From Fodinibius sp034521915 (GTDB lineage Bacteria > Bacteroidota > Rhodothermia > Balneolales > Balneolaceae), in NCBI RefSeq assembly GCF_034521915.1, contig NZ_JAXHLU010000004.1, forward strand, positions 434,001 through 498,000: 64,000 bases of DNA, given 5' to 3'. The notes under the pieces were generated by a model. That model did no database searches. It worked only from the letters and a program-made list of their open reading frames with translations, and had not been told where the DNA came from. Positions 50,227 through 60,118 of the stretch are shown here, piece after piece; the first letter of the stretch is position 1; each line of letters starts with the position of its first letter. A program made the position numbers and the translations under genes.

Positions 50227-53126
50227 TTAATTCATGAATTGATCAAAAGTGAAGGAGACCAGATAGATAGCTCCCAACCGGGGGTTGCCAAATGAGGTGA
50301 CATGTTGGCTGTTGAGGATATTGCTCCCACTCAATTTTATAGAAGTGTTGAGTTCGGGCAGGCGATAACTAACCTGTGCATCGAGTGTGCCGTAGGCATC
50401 GATTACACCTTTCCCGAATGAGGATTCCCAAAGGAAGGCATCCTGCCAGCGATATACCACATTAAACCCGATTTTTGGAGTAAGCTTCCGGTTTTCAAAT
50501 TTGAGATTGTATCGCCACTCCGGGGTATTGTATTCGGCGCGGAAGCCCTGATCAAGGAGATCTTGCTGTGAAATCAGCTTATTGAACGCTACGTTTCCTC
50601 CCAGAGAATATCCATTGCCCAGTACATACTTGGCTTCAAAAGCAAAACCATGGGCTTCAACCGTACCGTCAGCGTTAACATCAAAACCGTACGACTGCAG
50701 GCGTCCATCATCGTTGGGTACGTTATTATTGATGATGGCTTCTTTACCATTGTCGGAATCGGGATCGAAACCCGGAGCACCGGATCAAATCCATCGCGAG
50801 CATCTTCATTACCTCGTTCAGCAATATCAACGGCCTGTGTAAATTGAATTTCAGCTATAAAGTCTTCATAGGCACTGTAGTAGTAATAAGCGTCTAAGAA
50901 TAACTTATTGTTGATAAGGGTTTTGTATCCAATTTCGAATGAGTTTACCTTTTCGGTTTCAAACTCATCAAATGTTACCGGTTCCAACAGGGCACGAGCT
51001 TGGGCTATAGATTGCCCTGAATTAAGAGCCTCTCGGGCTTCTTGGATACTGTCTTCGTAGTAAACAGTATTGCTTTCAAAGTTGTAGCGATCGACAAGCA
51101 CTGGGTTACTACCGATTAGCCGGCGTGTTACAACATCGAGATCAATAAGCTGTGTTTGTGTACTTGGGATCCGGAATCCTCGCTGGAATGATGCTCTGAT
51201 GTTATGATTGTCAGCGACCGTAAAAACTGCAGAAAATCGAGGGCTGAACTGTCCGTCAAAATATTCGTTTTTATCATACCGGAGCGATCCCTGAAGATCT
51301 AACTTGTCATCAGCTAATGTTTTTGATGCTTGAACATAGGCTCCGAACTCGTCGATATCGAATTCTTCTCCGTTATCCTGCAGGGCAAAAAGGGTACCCT
51401 CTGAGTTTAAGTCGTATCTGCGGACGTTACCTCCTACGATAAGCTCTACAGTGGAGGGATCAATGATATCAGCAAAGTTGTATTTGGTTTCGGCATGCCA
51501 TAAACCTGTTTTCTCGATAAACAGTGCACCGCCTTCAGAAATAGGAGTGTTTCTTATTTGATTTGAGAGATTTTGGAACTGTTGACTGCCCGGTTGCGGT
51601 TGTGCCTGATTTCCAGCGATACGTGCCTGGGCATGGGCTTCTTCAACGGTAGCTCCCTGTGTTCGGGCATTAGCAAAAGTTTGAAAATATGCCGGAACAA
51701 ATGTTTCTATATTAATAAGTGTTGCCAGAGTATTGGCGGCGTAAGTATCACCGGCATCTTCCTGAGTAGTATAGGCGCGAACAAAGAAGTTGGGATTTTT
51801 AACCTCAACTTTTGCGGTCCAGATATTAAAATCATCAAGCACAAAACGGTCGTTGGCCGTATATACCGAACTGCCGGCCCCCCAGTTAAACTGTCCCAAC
51901 ATCTCATAGTCATCAGTTAAACGATAATGAAGGGCAGTGCCGAGTTTTAAGCTCTCGGAAGTGTTATCCACGAAAGATGACTCTGGGAACCCGGTGGGCG
52001 TAAAAGCTCCGGCCTCACCGTCAGGCAATAGATTTCTAATGCCAGCTATATCTTGGTTGCCTGAAGCAATCAGCTGGTCGGCAATTTGCCCGATAGTAAG
52101 CAGCTGGTTCCCATAAACATTGACGCCGTTATATACACGATTTCCGTTACGTGAAGTGGCCCCGCGTTCGACTACTCCATATGTAGCCGGACCTCTGTCA
52201 CGCGTATCTTGAGCTACAAAGTCTTGAGCACGCAGATAGGAGAAGTTGAATTTATATGCGAATTTATTGTTTATGGCGTTGGCATATCGCAAGCCGTAAT
52301 CTTGATAGATCTGAGGATTGTCTTCCACATTTGAGTCAAAATGATTGGCTCCCACTTTAACCTGTGCCGAAAGTCCTTGATATTTAAACGGGCTTTTGCT
52401 GTTAAGCAGAAGAATACCGTTAATAGCATTTGGTCCATAAAGTGCTGAGGCTACGCCCGGAATCAGTTCAGCGCTTTCCAGATCAAGCTCAGGGATACCC
52501 ACTACGTTTCCAACAGGGAAGTTTAAGCCCGGAGCCTGATTATCGATTCCATCAATAAGCTGAACAAAACGAGTATTACCGTTAGCATTAAAACCGCGAG
52601 TATTGATAGATTTAAAAGTAATACTTTGCGTACTAAAATCGACTCCTTTTAAATTGGCAAGGGATTCATAAAAGCTGGGCGACGCCGATTGTTGTATACT
52701 TATCGCATCCAGCTTTTCAATAGACACAGGTGATTCAAGTATGTTCTCTTCCACCCGGGACGCTGATACAACGACTTCATCTCCCACAATAGCAGCCTCG
52801 GAGAGTTCGACTGTTAAATCGGTTACCGAGCTTTCGGTGATTTCTACTTCTTCGGTTCTAAAACCGACCATTGTAAAAATAAGTGTTAGAGGTGGAGCCT
52901 GTTGCACAGATAATGAAAACTGTCCGTTGGTTCCCGTTGAGGTGCCTACTACTTTGCCTTTAACACTTACATTTACGCCGCCGAGTACGGAACCATCTTC
53001 GGCATCCACAACGGTACCCGAAATCTGTGTTTGAGCGTAAGCTTGGGTGTTAATTACCAAAGTAAATGTAAAGGCCACCACCAATGCCAATAAAAACTTT
53101 TTAAAAATTATTCTATTCATATACAT
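50227..53126 (-). pseudogene. TonB-dependent receptor, one frameshift near the C-terminus
   Basis: The main frame (50589-53126) has a signal peptide (FLLALVVAFTFTLVINTQAYAQ), a carboxypeptidase-regulatory-like domain (SGTVVDAEDGSVLGGVNVSV, residues about 35-110), a plug (PVSIEKLDAIS, LKGVDFSTQSI, INTRGFNANGN) and barrel strands. It diverges after GNEDARDGFDP. Adding one G near 50781 restores ...GFDPGAPGFDPDSDNGKEAI... and continues in frame to the barrel end SFTFDQFMN at 50227. Such receptors take up specific nutrients with TonB-ExbBD. The ligand is unknown; the following SGNH lipoprotein suggests an esterified substrate. The start could also be the ATG at 53120. Confidence 0.82.
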
Positions 53127-53424
53127 GTAGTTTTAGTGAAGGTTTGAAACAGTAGGGAGAAATTGTATAGCAACTGTAGATGTCTGATATTCATGGATGA
53201 TCTGTTCTGAGTAAGCCATACAAATTCCGATCCCGGATACTAATTGTTGTGATCAGCATATGTTTTTTAAAATCTGATCCCTTTGCTTTTAAATAAATAT
53301 AATGTATCCCTGTAATACTTAAGAATATTAAGTACTAAATAACAAAAAGCGGAGGTATTTTAAAAATTTATGGAATAACAAAAAATAGGTTCAAAAAAAT
53401 CGGTAAAATATTTCAGGTGAGCAT
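53127..53424. other. Upstream region of the TonB receptor operon
   Basis: These 298 AT-rich bases lie between the TonB receptor start and the 222-residue gene. They hold a perfect palindrome TACTTAA-GAATA-TTAAGTA at 53316-53334, possibly an operator for the receptor. No gene or other structure was recognised. Confidence 0.5.
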
Positions 53425-54093
53425 TTATAGAACGGTTTCGGGAAAAACCTCTTCAGCACCATGTGGAGGATTATCTAGTGTCCATGTTTCGAAATAGAAA
53501 TGCCGCTCTGAACGCATACGCTTATTATTGATACTGAAAAAGCGAAACTCATTATCAACTAATGATTTGAAAGTTTCGAAAAGATGTGGATAAATATTTT
53601 GTTCAGAAAACAGATGGAGATCAAATCCGTGATGTGCCGGTTCTTTATATAAGAGGTAGGCCCCCGATTCAATAACCGATCTTATCTCATCTTTTTTATG
53701 TCCCACTTTTGTTTCCTCATCGATAGTCAAGGTTGCTAAATCTATATCAGGCAACTTATTGTTATTCGATATTACCAGGGCCTCTCCAATATGAAGGGTT
53801 TGCAAACCTGCTTTAATAGAATCGAATGATTTATTTGTAGTAGATATTAACTGATGATTTTTGAAAGTAGAATTGAGGTTATCAATTATTTCGTTGCTCT
53901 TGGAAAGTACGTTGATCCCAAATCTCTCCTCATTGAGGTCTGTACCGGTGATGTAGAATTTAGAATAGGTTGGATCGGGCTTCATAAAATCCTCAATGGT
54001 AGAGTCGTCCCCTTTTTTGGTTTTGTTGGCATTACGTTTGGCTAGTTTATCAAGACGAAGATCGTGATCAAAGAAGAGTTTAAAGATATCCAT
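53425..54093 (-). CDS. Hypothetical cytoplasmic protein
   Basis: A 222-residue soluble protein without a signal peptide or transmembrane segment. I do not recognise the family. Visible features are a charged N-terminus (KLFFDHDLRLDKLAKRNANKTKKG), mixed alpha/beta content, and a C-terminal stretch with HFYFETWTLDNPPHG. It lies on the same strand as hppA, downstream of it, with the hppA terminator between, and upstream of the TonB receptor operon. Intact codons throughout suggest a real gene. Confidence 0.65.
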   Translation of the reverse strand: MDIFKLFFDHDLRLDKLAKRNANKTKKGDDSTIEDFMKPDPTYSKFYITGTDLNEERFGINVLSKSNEIIDNLNSTFKNHQLISTTNKSFDSIKAGLQTLHIGEALVISNNNKLPDIDLATLTIDEETKVGHKKDEIRSVIESGAYLLYKEPAHHGFDLHLFSEQNIYPHLFETFKSLVDNEFRFFSINNKRMRSERHFYFETWTLDNPPHGAEEVFPETVL

Positions 54094-54180
54094 AAAGCGG
54101 GATTACGTGTTTCCTATTGCGTGGTATATATAAGCACCTTCAAAGATACGCAATACGCGACACGCAATAAACATAAAACA

Positions 54181-54215
54181 AAAAAGCCCCATCCCGTGGA
54201 ATTGGGACAGGGCTT
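54181..54215 (-). terminator. Intrinsic terminator after hppA
   Basis: AAGCCC-CATCCC and GGGACAGGGCTT pair with a small loop, followed on the minus strand by a T run. It ends the pyrophosphatase transcript. Confidence 0.85.
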
Positions 54216-54243
54216 AATCTTGATAATTGTTTTCTAAGGAAGC

Positions 54244-56445
54244 TTAGATCATTGTTGCAATTACGAGCGCAACCACCGACATAAGCTTAATAAGAATGTT
54301 AAGTGAGGGACCTGAAGTATCCTTAAATGGATCACCTACGGTATCACCAACAACAGAGGCTTTGTGGGCTTCAGAACCTTTTTCGAGAAGTTCTCCGTTG
54401 TATTCAAAGCCTTTTTCGATCATTTTCTTGGCATTATCCCAAGCACCGCCGGCATTGGATTGGAAAAGTGCCATAAGTACTCCAGAGGCAGTAACGCCTG
54501 CCAGCAAACCGCCAAGCATTGCGGGTCCGCCAATGAATCCAAAAGCAACAGGAACAACTACGGCTAACACGCCGGGAGCAATCATCTCTCGGAGCGAAGC
54601 CGTGGTAGAAATTTCAACACATTTTTCATATTCGGCTTTTCCAATGGCCGTTTCAAAGGTATCCTGATCTTCTTGAGACCAGTCTTCGAGCTTGGTGCCT
54701 TCGTTGCGACTCATCACATCAAGTCCGGCGCGCAGTTCTGGAATATCATTGAACTGTCGTCGAACTTCTTCAATCATTGACATGGCAGCACGTCCTACCG
54801 CTTTCATGGAAAGCGCGGAAAATAGGAAGGGCAACATAGCTCCTATGAAAAGAGCTCCCATTACCTTGGGTTGAGTAATATTAATACCAGTTAATGCTAC
54901 TTCATGTGTTGCATTATAAGAGGTGATAAATGCAGCGAAAAGTGCAAGCGCCGTCAATGCAGCAGAGCCAATGGCAAACCCTTTACCGATAGCTGCAGTG
55001 GTGTTACCAACTGCATCCAGTTTGTCAGTACGTTCGCGTACTTCACTGGGCAATTCAGACATTTCAGCAATACCGCCTGCGTTGTCTGAAATAGGTCCGT
55101 AAGCATCTACAGCTAACTGAATTCCGGTGTTGGAGAGCATTCCTACTGCAGCAATAGCTATACCATATAGTCCGGCAAATTCGTATGAAGCAATCATTGC
55201 AGTAGCAATAATTATGATGGGAATCGCAGTAGAGATCATGCCAACGCCTACACCGGCGATAATATTCGTAGCAGCACCGGTCGAAGATTGTTCTACAATG
55301 CCTGTAACAGGTCCTGTACCGGTTCCAGTATAGTGTTCGGTAATTAGACCAATAAGTAATCCCGCTGCCAATCCAAATATTGTTGACCAGAACACCCCCA
55401 TACTTGTAATGGCAATTTCGTCTCCAAAAATAGTTGTGTGGTTCCAGCTTGCAGGTAGCATCCACTGGATTAACAGATAAGAGGCTACAAGCATTACAGC
55501 AGCAGAAACAAATTCGCCAATATTCAATGCGGTTTGTGGGTTGCCACCTTCCTTAACACGGACGAAAAATGTTCCGAGGATGGAAGTCAAAATTCCAGTA
55601 CCTGCCAAAACAAGTGGAAGCAGTACAGCAGAAAGACCATTGAAGTTATCTGCCCATTCCGGATTAGCCATAAAAGCAGCACCCAATACCATCGTACCAA
55701 TAATAGATCCTACATACGATTCAAAGAGATCGGCTCCCATTCCGGCAACATCACCAACGTTGTCACCAACATTATCTGCAATAGTTGCAGGGTTTAATGG
55801 ATGATCTTCGGGAATACCTGCTTCAACTTTACCAACTAAGTCAGCTCCAACATCGGCTGCTTTGGTATAAATTCCACCACCTACACGAGCAAAAAGGGCG
55901 ATGGATGAAGCTCCAAAAGAAAATCCGGTTACAACAGCCAATACTTTGTTGACATCGCCCGCAGTACCAGTACCAAACATATCTCCAAAGATTAGGAAAA
56001 GAACACTAAGGCCAAGAACGCCTAAGCCAACAACGCCAAGTCCCATCACGGAACCGCCGGCGAAAGCAATATTTAATCCTTTGCCAAGGCTTTCGCGAGC
56101 TGCGTTGGTTGTTCGAACATTTGCTTTGGTGGCAACACGCATGCCAATAAAACCGGCTAATCCTGAACAAAATGCTCCTACAATAAATGAAGCGGATACA
56201 AGCCAGTGGGATGTTTCAGCATTGGCGGTAACACCCAGTAGAATTGCTACGGATATTACAAATATGGACAATACTTTATATTCGGCTTTAAGAAATGCCA
56301 TTGCTCCACGTTGTATGTGTGAGCTAATAGTTGCCATTTTTTTCGTGCCGGTGTCTTGTTTATTAACCCAAGACGATTTTAAGAAGGTATACAGTAGCGC
56401 AAGTACACCACTAACCGGTATTAAGTAGGTTATTAAGGTATTCAT
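54244..56445 (-). CDS. hppA: Membrane-bound K+-dependent pyrophosphatase (ion pump)
   Basis: A 733-residue protein with about 16 transmembrane helices. It shows the pyrophosphate-binding signature (KAADVGADLVGKVEAGIPED, then NPATIADNVGDNVGDVAGMGADLFESY) and a second acidic block (GDTVGDPFKDTSGPSLNILIKL). The site that separates K+-dependent from K+-independent enzymes reads GNTTAAIGKG with Ala, so the protein should need K+. It hydrolyses pyrophosphate to pump Na+ or H+ across the inner membrane. Whether it pumps Na+ or H+ cannot be decided from what I can see. It is monocistronic, with its own terminator. Confidence 0.95.
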   Translation of the reverse strand: MNTLITYLIPVSGVLALLYTFLKSSWVNKQDTGTKKMATISSHIQRGAMAFLKAEYKVLSIFVISVAILLGVTANAETSHWLVSASFIVGAFCSGLAGFIGMRVATKANVRTTNAARESLGKGLNIAFAGGSVMGLGVVGLGVLGLSVLFLIFGDMFGTGTAGDVNKVLAVVTGFSFGASSIALFARVGGGIYTKAADVGADLVGKVEAGIPEDHPLNPATIADNVGDNVGDVAGMGADLFESYVGSIIGTMVLGAAFMANPEWADNFNGLSAVLLPLVLAGTGILTSILGTFFVRVKEGGNPQTALNIGEFVSAAVMLVASYLLIQWMLPASWNHTTIFGDEIAITSMGVFWSTIFGLAAGLLIGLITEHYTGTGTGPVTGIVEQSSTGAATNIIAGVGVGMISTAIPIIIIATAMIASYEFAGLYGIAIAAVGMLSNTGIQLAVDAYGPISDNAGGIAEMSELPSEVRERTDKLDAVGNTTAAIGKGFAIGSAALTALALFAAFITSYNATHEVALTGINITQPKVMGALFIGAMLPFLFSALSMKAVGRAAMSMIEEVRRQFNDIPELRAGLDVMSRNEGTKLEDWSQEDQDTFETAIGKAEYEKCVEISTTASLREMIAPGVLAVVVPVAFGFIGGPAMLGGLLAGVTASGVLMALFQSNAGGAWDNAKKMIEKGFEYNGELLEKGSEAHKASVVGDTVGDPFKDTSGPSLNILIKLMSVVALVIATMI

Positions 56446-56481
56446 GTCAGCTTTAGTTTATTAGTATAAGTTAGTAGTCGA

Positions 56482-57039
56482 TTAGTTAAACTTGTTCATT
56501 GCCTGATCGATACCCTCTCTGACAAAACAGAGAGCGGCATCCACCGCATTGTCCAAGGTTGTTTCAATAGTCGAACGCTCATCATCAGAAAAGGAGGAAA
56601 GTACATGCTGTACTTGTTGTCCTCTTGGAAAGTCATTTCCAATCCCAATACGCAATCGGGGAAAAGAATTTGTCCCTAATTTATTGATAATATCTTTTAT
56701 TCCGTTATGGCCGCCTGCACTTCCTCCCGGACGCAAACGAATAGTTCCTACATCCAGATCCAGATCATCATAGCAAACCAGGCAGTTCCCAACATCTTCT
56801 TTATACCAATTTGCGGCCTGGCGCACGGCATCACCGCTGTTATTCATATAAGTAGTGGGTTTGATCAGGTAAATCGAATGTCCTGCATGATTTCCTTTTC
56901 CCACATGAAAAGGGCCTTTTCCAGGCCCCATTCGTACTGACAATGATGTTGCCAGTGTATTGATAAGTTCAAAACCTATATTATGACGAGTGCCAGCGTA
57001 CTTACTCCCGGGATTTCCCAGACCTATAATTAGCGGCAT
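56482..57039 (-). CDS. pth: Peptidyl-tRNA hydrolase
   Basis: A 185-residue protein with the family start LIIGLGNPGSKYAGTRHNIGFELIN containing the catalytic His near residue 20, KPTTYMNNSGDAVR, and LVCYDDLDLDVGTIRLRPGGSAGGHNGIKDI with the catalytic Asp. It releases tRNA from peptidyl-tRNAs that drop off ribosomes. It is the last gene of the common prs-rplY-pth order, 30 bases after rplY. Confidence 0.97.
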   Translation of the reverse strand: MPLIIGLGNPGSKYAGTRHNIGFELINTLATSLSVRMGPGKGPFHVGKGNHAGHSIYLIKPTTYMNNSGDAVRQAANWYKEDVGNCLVCYDDLDLDVGTIRLRPGGSAGGHNGIKDIINKLGTNSFPRLRIGIGNDFPRGQQVQHVLSSFSDDERSTIETTLDNAVDAALCFVREGIDQAMNKFN

Positions 57040-57069
57040 AAAGCAGTTACGCTGGTTTGGTCAATACTA

Positions 57070-57783
57070 TTATTCAGTTGTTTCTTCGTCGTCTTCGGTT
57101 TCTTCGCCCTCTTCGGCTTCTTCACCTTCTGCAAGTTCTTCGCCTTCTTCGAGTGCCTCTTCGCCTTCTTCGAGCTCTTCTTCGTCTGCCTCTTCGGTAA
57201 TAAGTGAAGATGTAAGCAGTGCTTCGGATTTTGGAGGACGAATCGTTACCAGCGTTCTTCCAAGATCGTCGAGAGGAATAATTCCTTCAAGCTCGAGATC
57301 GCGTACGTGCAAAGAATCACCAATTTCTAAGTCACTAATATCAACGGTATAAGCTCCGGGAATAAGATCGGGCTTCACGCGGATGCGCAAGATATGCATT
57401 GGTTGGAAAACACGACCGCCGCCTTCTGTAACACCAACAGGAGTACCTTCCAGCCTGATGGGCACACTCAATGTAACTTTATGATCTTCGGCCATTACAT
57501 AAAAATCGGCATGGACGGGACGATCGGTTAGTGGATGAAATTCCACATCTTTCAGAAGGGTTTCGTACTCTTCGCCATCGACCGTAATATTGAGTATCTG
57601 ACGCTTACTTTCGCTTAGTACTTTTTCGAATTCCAGTTCATCAATCGAAAAATGTACGTTTTCTTCAACTTCAGGTCCATACATAACACAAGGCACGCGC
57701 ATGGCATCCCGAAGGGCATCTGCGGCTTTGCGGCCTGTTTCTCTAATTTTTCCTTCTAAATCTACTACTTCTGGAGTAATCAT
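57070..57783 (-). CDS. rplY: Ribosomal protein bL25 (Ctc form)
   Basis: A 237-residue protein. Residues 1-95 are the 5S rRNA-binding L25 domain (GRKAADALRDAMRVPCVMYGPEVEENVHFS, FHPLTDRPVHADFYVM) and residues 100-190 the TL5/Ctc beta domain (VPIRLEGTPVGVTEGGG, DISDLEIGDSLHVRDLELE). A 45-residue tail is almost entirely Glu, Ala, Gly and Asp, longer than in most L25 proteins. It stabilises 5S rRNA in the large subunit. It sits 17 bases after prs and 30 bases before pth, in the usual order. Confidence 0.95.
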   Translation of the reverse strand: MITPEVVDLEGKIRETGRKAADALRDAMRVPCVMYGPEVEENVHFSIDELEFEKVLSESKRQILNITVDGEEYETLLKDVEFHPLTDRPVHADFYVMAEDHKVTLSVPIRLEGTPVGVTEGGGRVFQPMHILRIRVKPDLIPGAYTVDISDLEIGDSLHVRDLELEGIIPLDDLGRTLVTIRPPKSEALLTSSLITEEADEEELEEGEEALEEGEELAEGEEAEEGEETEDDEETTE

Positions 57784-57800
57784 AATCCTAAAACGTTAAT

Positions 57801-58733
57801 TTAATCGTCAAAAAGTGCACTTATTGTATCGTTGGTGTGGATACGCTGTATTGCTTCAGCAAAAATACCCGCTACGCTCAAAACCTTAATCTTGCTCGAG
57901 GGTTTACGTAGCGGCACCGTATCGGTAACCAACAGCTGATCAATAGGTGAATCTTCAATTCGTTGGTACGCAGGCCCTGATAAAATAGGATGCGTACATG
58001 TTGCTATAATATTTAATGCTCCGCGGTCTTTCAGTGCGGAGGCTGCATTTGTTAGTGTGCCTGCTGTGTCAATAAGATCATCAACGATCAGCACATTCTT
58101 GTTTTCAACTTCACCGACAATATTCATTACCTCGGCTACATTCTGTTTGGGCCTCCTTTTATCAATAAAAGCAAGCCGTGCTCCCAGACGTTTGGCATAT
58201 GCTCGAGCCATTTTCAGGCTGCCTACATCGGGAGCAACAACGACCAAATTCTCAATCGGATGGTCGCTGAAATAATCAATAAATAACCGGCTGGCATATA
58301 GATGGTCAACCGGAATATCAAAAAATCCCTGAATTTGTGCTGCGTGCAGATCCATTGTTAAAATACGATCTGCCCCGGCCTCAGTAAGTAAGTTTGCCAT
58401 CAGCTTAGAGGCAATAGAAACACGCGGCTGATCTTTACGATCTTGACGGGCATACCCAAAATAGGGGATTACAGCTGTTACTCGCTTTGCCGATGCCCGT
58501 TTTGCAGCATCAAGGAGTAATAAAAGCTCCATGATATTGTTGCCCGGCGGCGGTGTAGATTGTACTACGAAAATATCTTCGCCGCGAATGCTCTGTTCGT
58601 ACTTAACATAGAGCTCGCCATCCGAAAACGGCTTGATAGTAACTTCACCTAAATCTGTACCGTATTTTTCAGCAATAGCTCTTGTAAGAGCAAGATTGCT
58701 GCGTCCGGCAAATATGGCTAAGGGCGTATCCAA
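57801..58733 (-). CDS. prs: Ribose-phosphate pyrophosphokinase
   Basis: A 310-residue enzyme with the N-terminal IFAGRSNLALTRAIAEKYG, the catalytic flexible region VIPYFGYARQDRKDQPR, and the PRPP loop VLIVDDLIDTAGTLTNAA near residue 215. It makes PRPP from ribose-5-phosphate and ATP, feeding nucleotide, His and Trp synthesis. It heads the prs-rplY-pth operon and lies just downstream of tRNA-Gln on the same strand, with a terminator between. Confidence 0.97.
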   Translation of the reverse strand: MDTPLAIFAGRSNLALTRAIAEKYGTDLGEVTIKPFSDGELYVKYEQSIRGEDIFVVQSTPPPGNNIMELLLLLDAAKRASAKRVTAVIPYFGYARQDRKDQPRVSIASKLMANLLTEAGADRILTMDLHAAQIQGFFDIPVDHLYASRLFIDYFSDHPIENLVVVAPDVGSLKMARAYAKRLGARLAFIDKRRPKQNVAEVMNIVGEVENKNVLIVDDLIDTAGTLTNAASALKDRGALNIIATCTHPILSGPAYQRIEDSPIDQLLVTDTVPLRKPSSKIKVLSVAGIFAEAIQRIHTNDTISALFDD

Positions 58734-58749
58734 CGAAGCGAGTTTTCAG

Positions 58750-58793
58750 GAAGTTATAAAAAATAGAAAAGGATGGCTATGAAGTCATCCTTT
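58750..58793 (-). terminator. Terminator-like hairpin between tRNA-Gln and prs
   Basis: AAAGGATG and CATCCTTT form an 8-base stem (58768-58793); on the minus strand it is followed by a T-rich stretch. It probably ends the tRNA-Gln transcript. Confidence 0.65.
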
Positions 58794-58801
58794 AGAATTT
58801 G

Positions 58802-58872
58802 TTGCCCGGGGAGGACTCGAACCCCCACTGACGGTACCAAAAACCGCTGTCCTGCCATTAGACGACCGGGCA
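58802..58872 (-). tRNA. tRNA-Gln (TTG)
   Basis: On the minus strand: acceptor TGCCCGG/CCGGGCA, D-arm GTCTAATGGCAGGAC, anticodon loop TTTTGGT with anticodon TTG, T-loop TTCGAGT, and discriminator A. CCA is not encoded. The U1-A72 end pair is usual for tRNA-Gln. Confidence 0.93.
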
Positions 58873-58924
58873 ATTTTATGCCTTTTTCAACAGATGCAGA
58901 TGATATGAATTTACACGTTCTGAA

Positions 58925-60118
58925 TCAAGAAGAAATTATACTTTTAAAAACTTTACAATCCTGACAATTGCGGGGACGGCAATAGGATCGCAGCTGATAA
59001 ATAGATCCGAGTTTTTGTTTGTATAGGGAGGGAGAAACATCGGTATTATCAAAAAGTTTAAGCAGGGAGGAAGGAATATAAGCCTCATGTTTTTGCCAAA
59101 GTAACCAGCAATTATTTTTAAGCTCTTCTTTGAAAAATAGATTTCCTAAAAAATACATTGAAGGCAGAAATACGGTTCCGAAAAGAATAGAGGCCCGCTC
59201 TTGGCCAATACCTGGTGTTGTTTGGATATCATCAATTAATTTTTGCCACAAGTCTTTGGGACTATTTTGCAACCATTGTTCGAAACGAAGGTGGTGGATC
59301 TGCCAAAAGAGTTCTGCTCCTTGTTGAATGCGGAGCCGTGGGTGGTTACCGGGGCGGCATCCTTTATGATTCCAGTTAATGGATTCCCGGATGGTATGGT
59401 TACAATCAGTATCGATGCCTGAAAGTTTTAGAGCCCGAATGCGAAACGCATTTTTTGAGGAAGTATCATTATATTCTTTAAATAGAAGGTTGGCCAGCTT
59501 GCGCATTTGATGTCGATTGTGAGATATCCCAAGCCCGTCAAAAAGACCGGTAATGAGCATTTTTATCCATGCCTGCGACGGAGGCAGTGAAGCATCATAA
59601 AAAGCCAGAAGATCATCGACCTTTTGTTCGAAATATTCTTTGTGAGCTTTTTGCAGCTGTTGAGCAAAAGCCTCTTCTGATATGAAAGAAAGTTGACCTG
59701 CACAGGGCAGTTCAGGTTTGCTTTGATATTGTTCGAGGAAAGACTGCAGTGGTTGGGAGAGGTATGGGGCTAAACAAAGAGTGGGAATTTGTGTTTCATC
59801 ACTCCTGCAGCTACGGGTTTCAGTAGCATTAAAAACAACGTGCAGAATGACGTTGTCAAAATTGGGATCAGTATGGTGATTATGTGCTTTCCAATCGGAT
59901 AGTGACCAGTGCAACTCAACATTTCCAAACCAGCGCAGGTTCTCGATGGTAATCTCCGCGGATAAAAAATCGGGCCCGTCCGATTTATTAAGTTGCCCCG
60001 TATCATGTATCCGGACTTTTTTACCACCAATTGTTTTGAGGTTACGAAAGTTGAAATGGCGGGTTTCCCAGATCCAGTGAAGCAATTTCTCGTGATATGG
60101 AGAGGCTGACTTACTCAT
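58925..60118 (-). CDS. DUF2851 family protein
   Basis: A 397-residue cytoplasmic protein typical of Bacteroidota and relatives. The conserved N-terminus contains HWIWETRHFNFRNLKT, GPDFLSAEITI and the WFGNVELHWSLSDWKAHNHH pattern, and the C-terminus has the CRPRNCQDC cysteine cluster that could bind a metal. The function is unknown, although the first half resembles nuclease-like folds. Its start overlaps the end of the YtxH-like gene by 8 bases, so the pair is translated together. Confidence 0.88.
   Translation of the reverse strand: MSKSASPYHEKLLHWIWETRHFNFRNLKTIGGKKVRIHDTGQLNKSDGPDFLSAEITIENLRWFGNVELHWSLSDWKAHNHHTDPNFDNVILHVVFNATETRSCRSDETQIPTLCLAPYLSQPLQSFLEQYQSKPELPCAGQLSFISEEAFAQQLQKAHKEYFEQKVDDLLAFYDASLPPSQAWIKMLITGLFDGLGISHNRHQMRKLANLLFKEYNDTSSKNAFRIRALKLSGIDTDCNHTIRESINWNHKGCRPGNHPRLRIQQGAELFWQIHHLRFEQWLQNSPKDLWQKLIDDIQTTPGIGQERASILFGTVFLPSMYFLGNLFFKEELKNNCWLLWQKHEAYIPSSLLKLFDNTDVSPSLYKQKLGSIYQLRSYCRPRNCQDCKVFKSIISS

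Noticed and set aside
56990..57352. Ser-rich frame opposite rplY
   Set aside because: It is the antisense reading of the Glu-rich L25 tail (GAA/GAG reads as TTC/CTC or TCT), not a gene.
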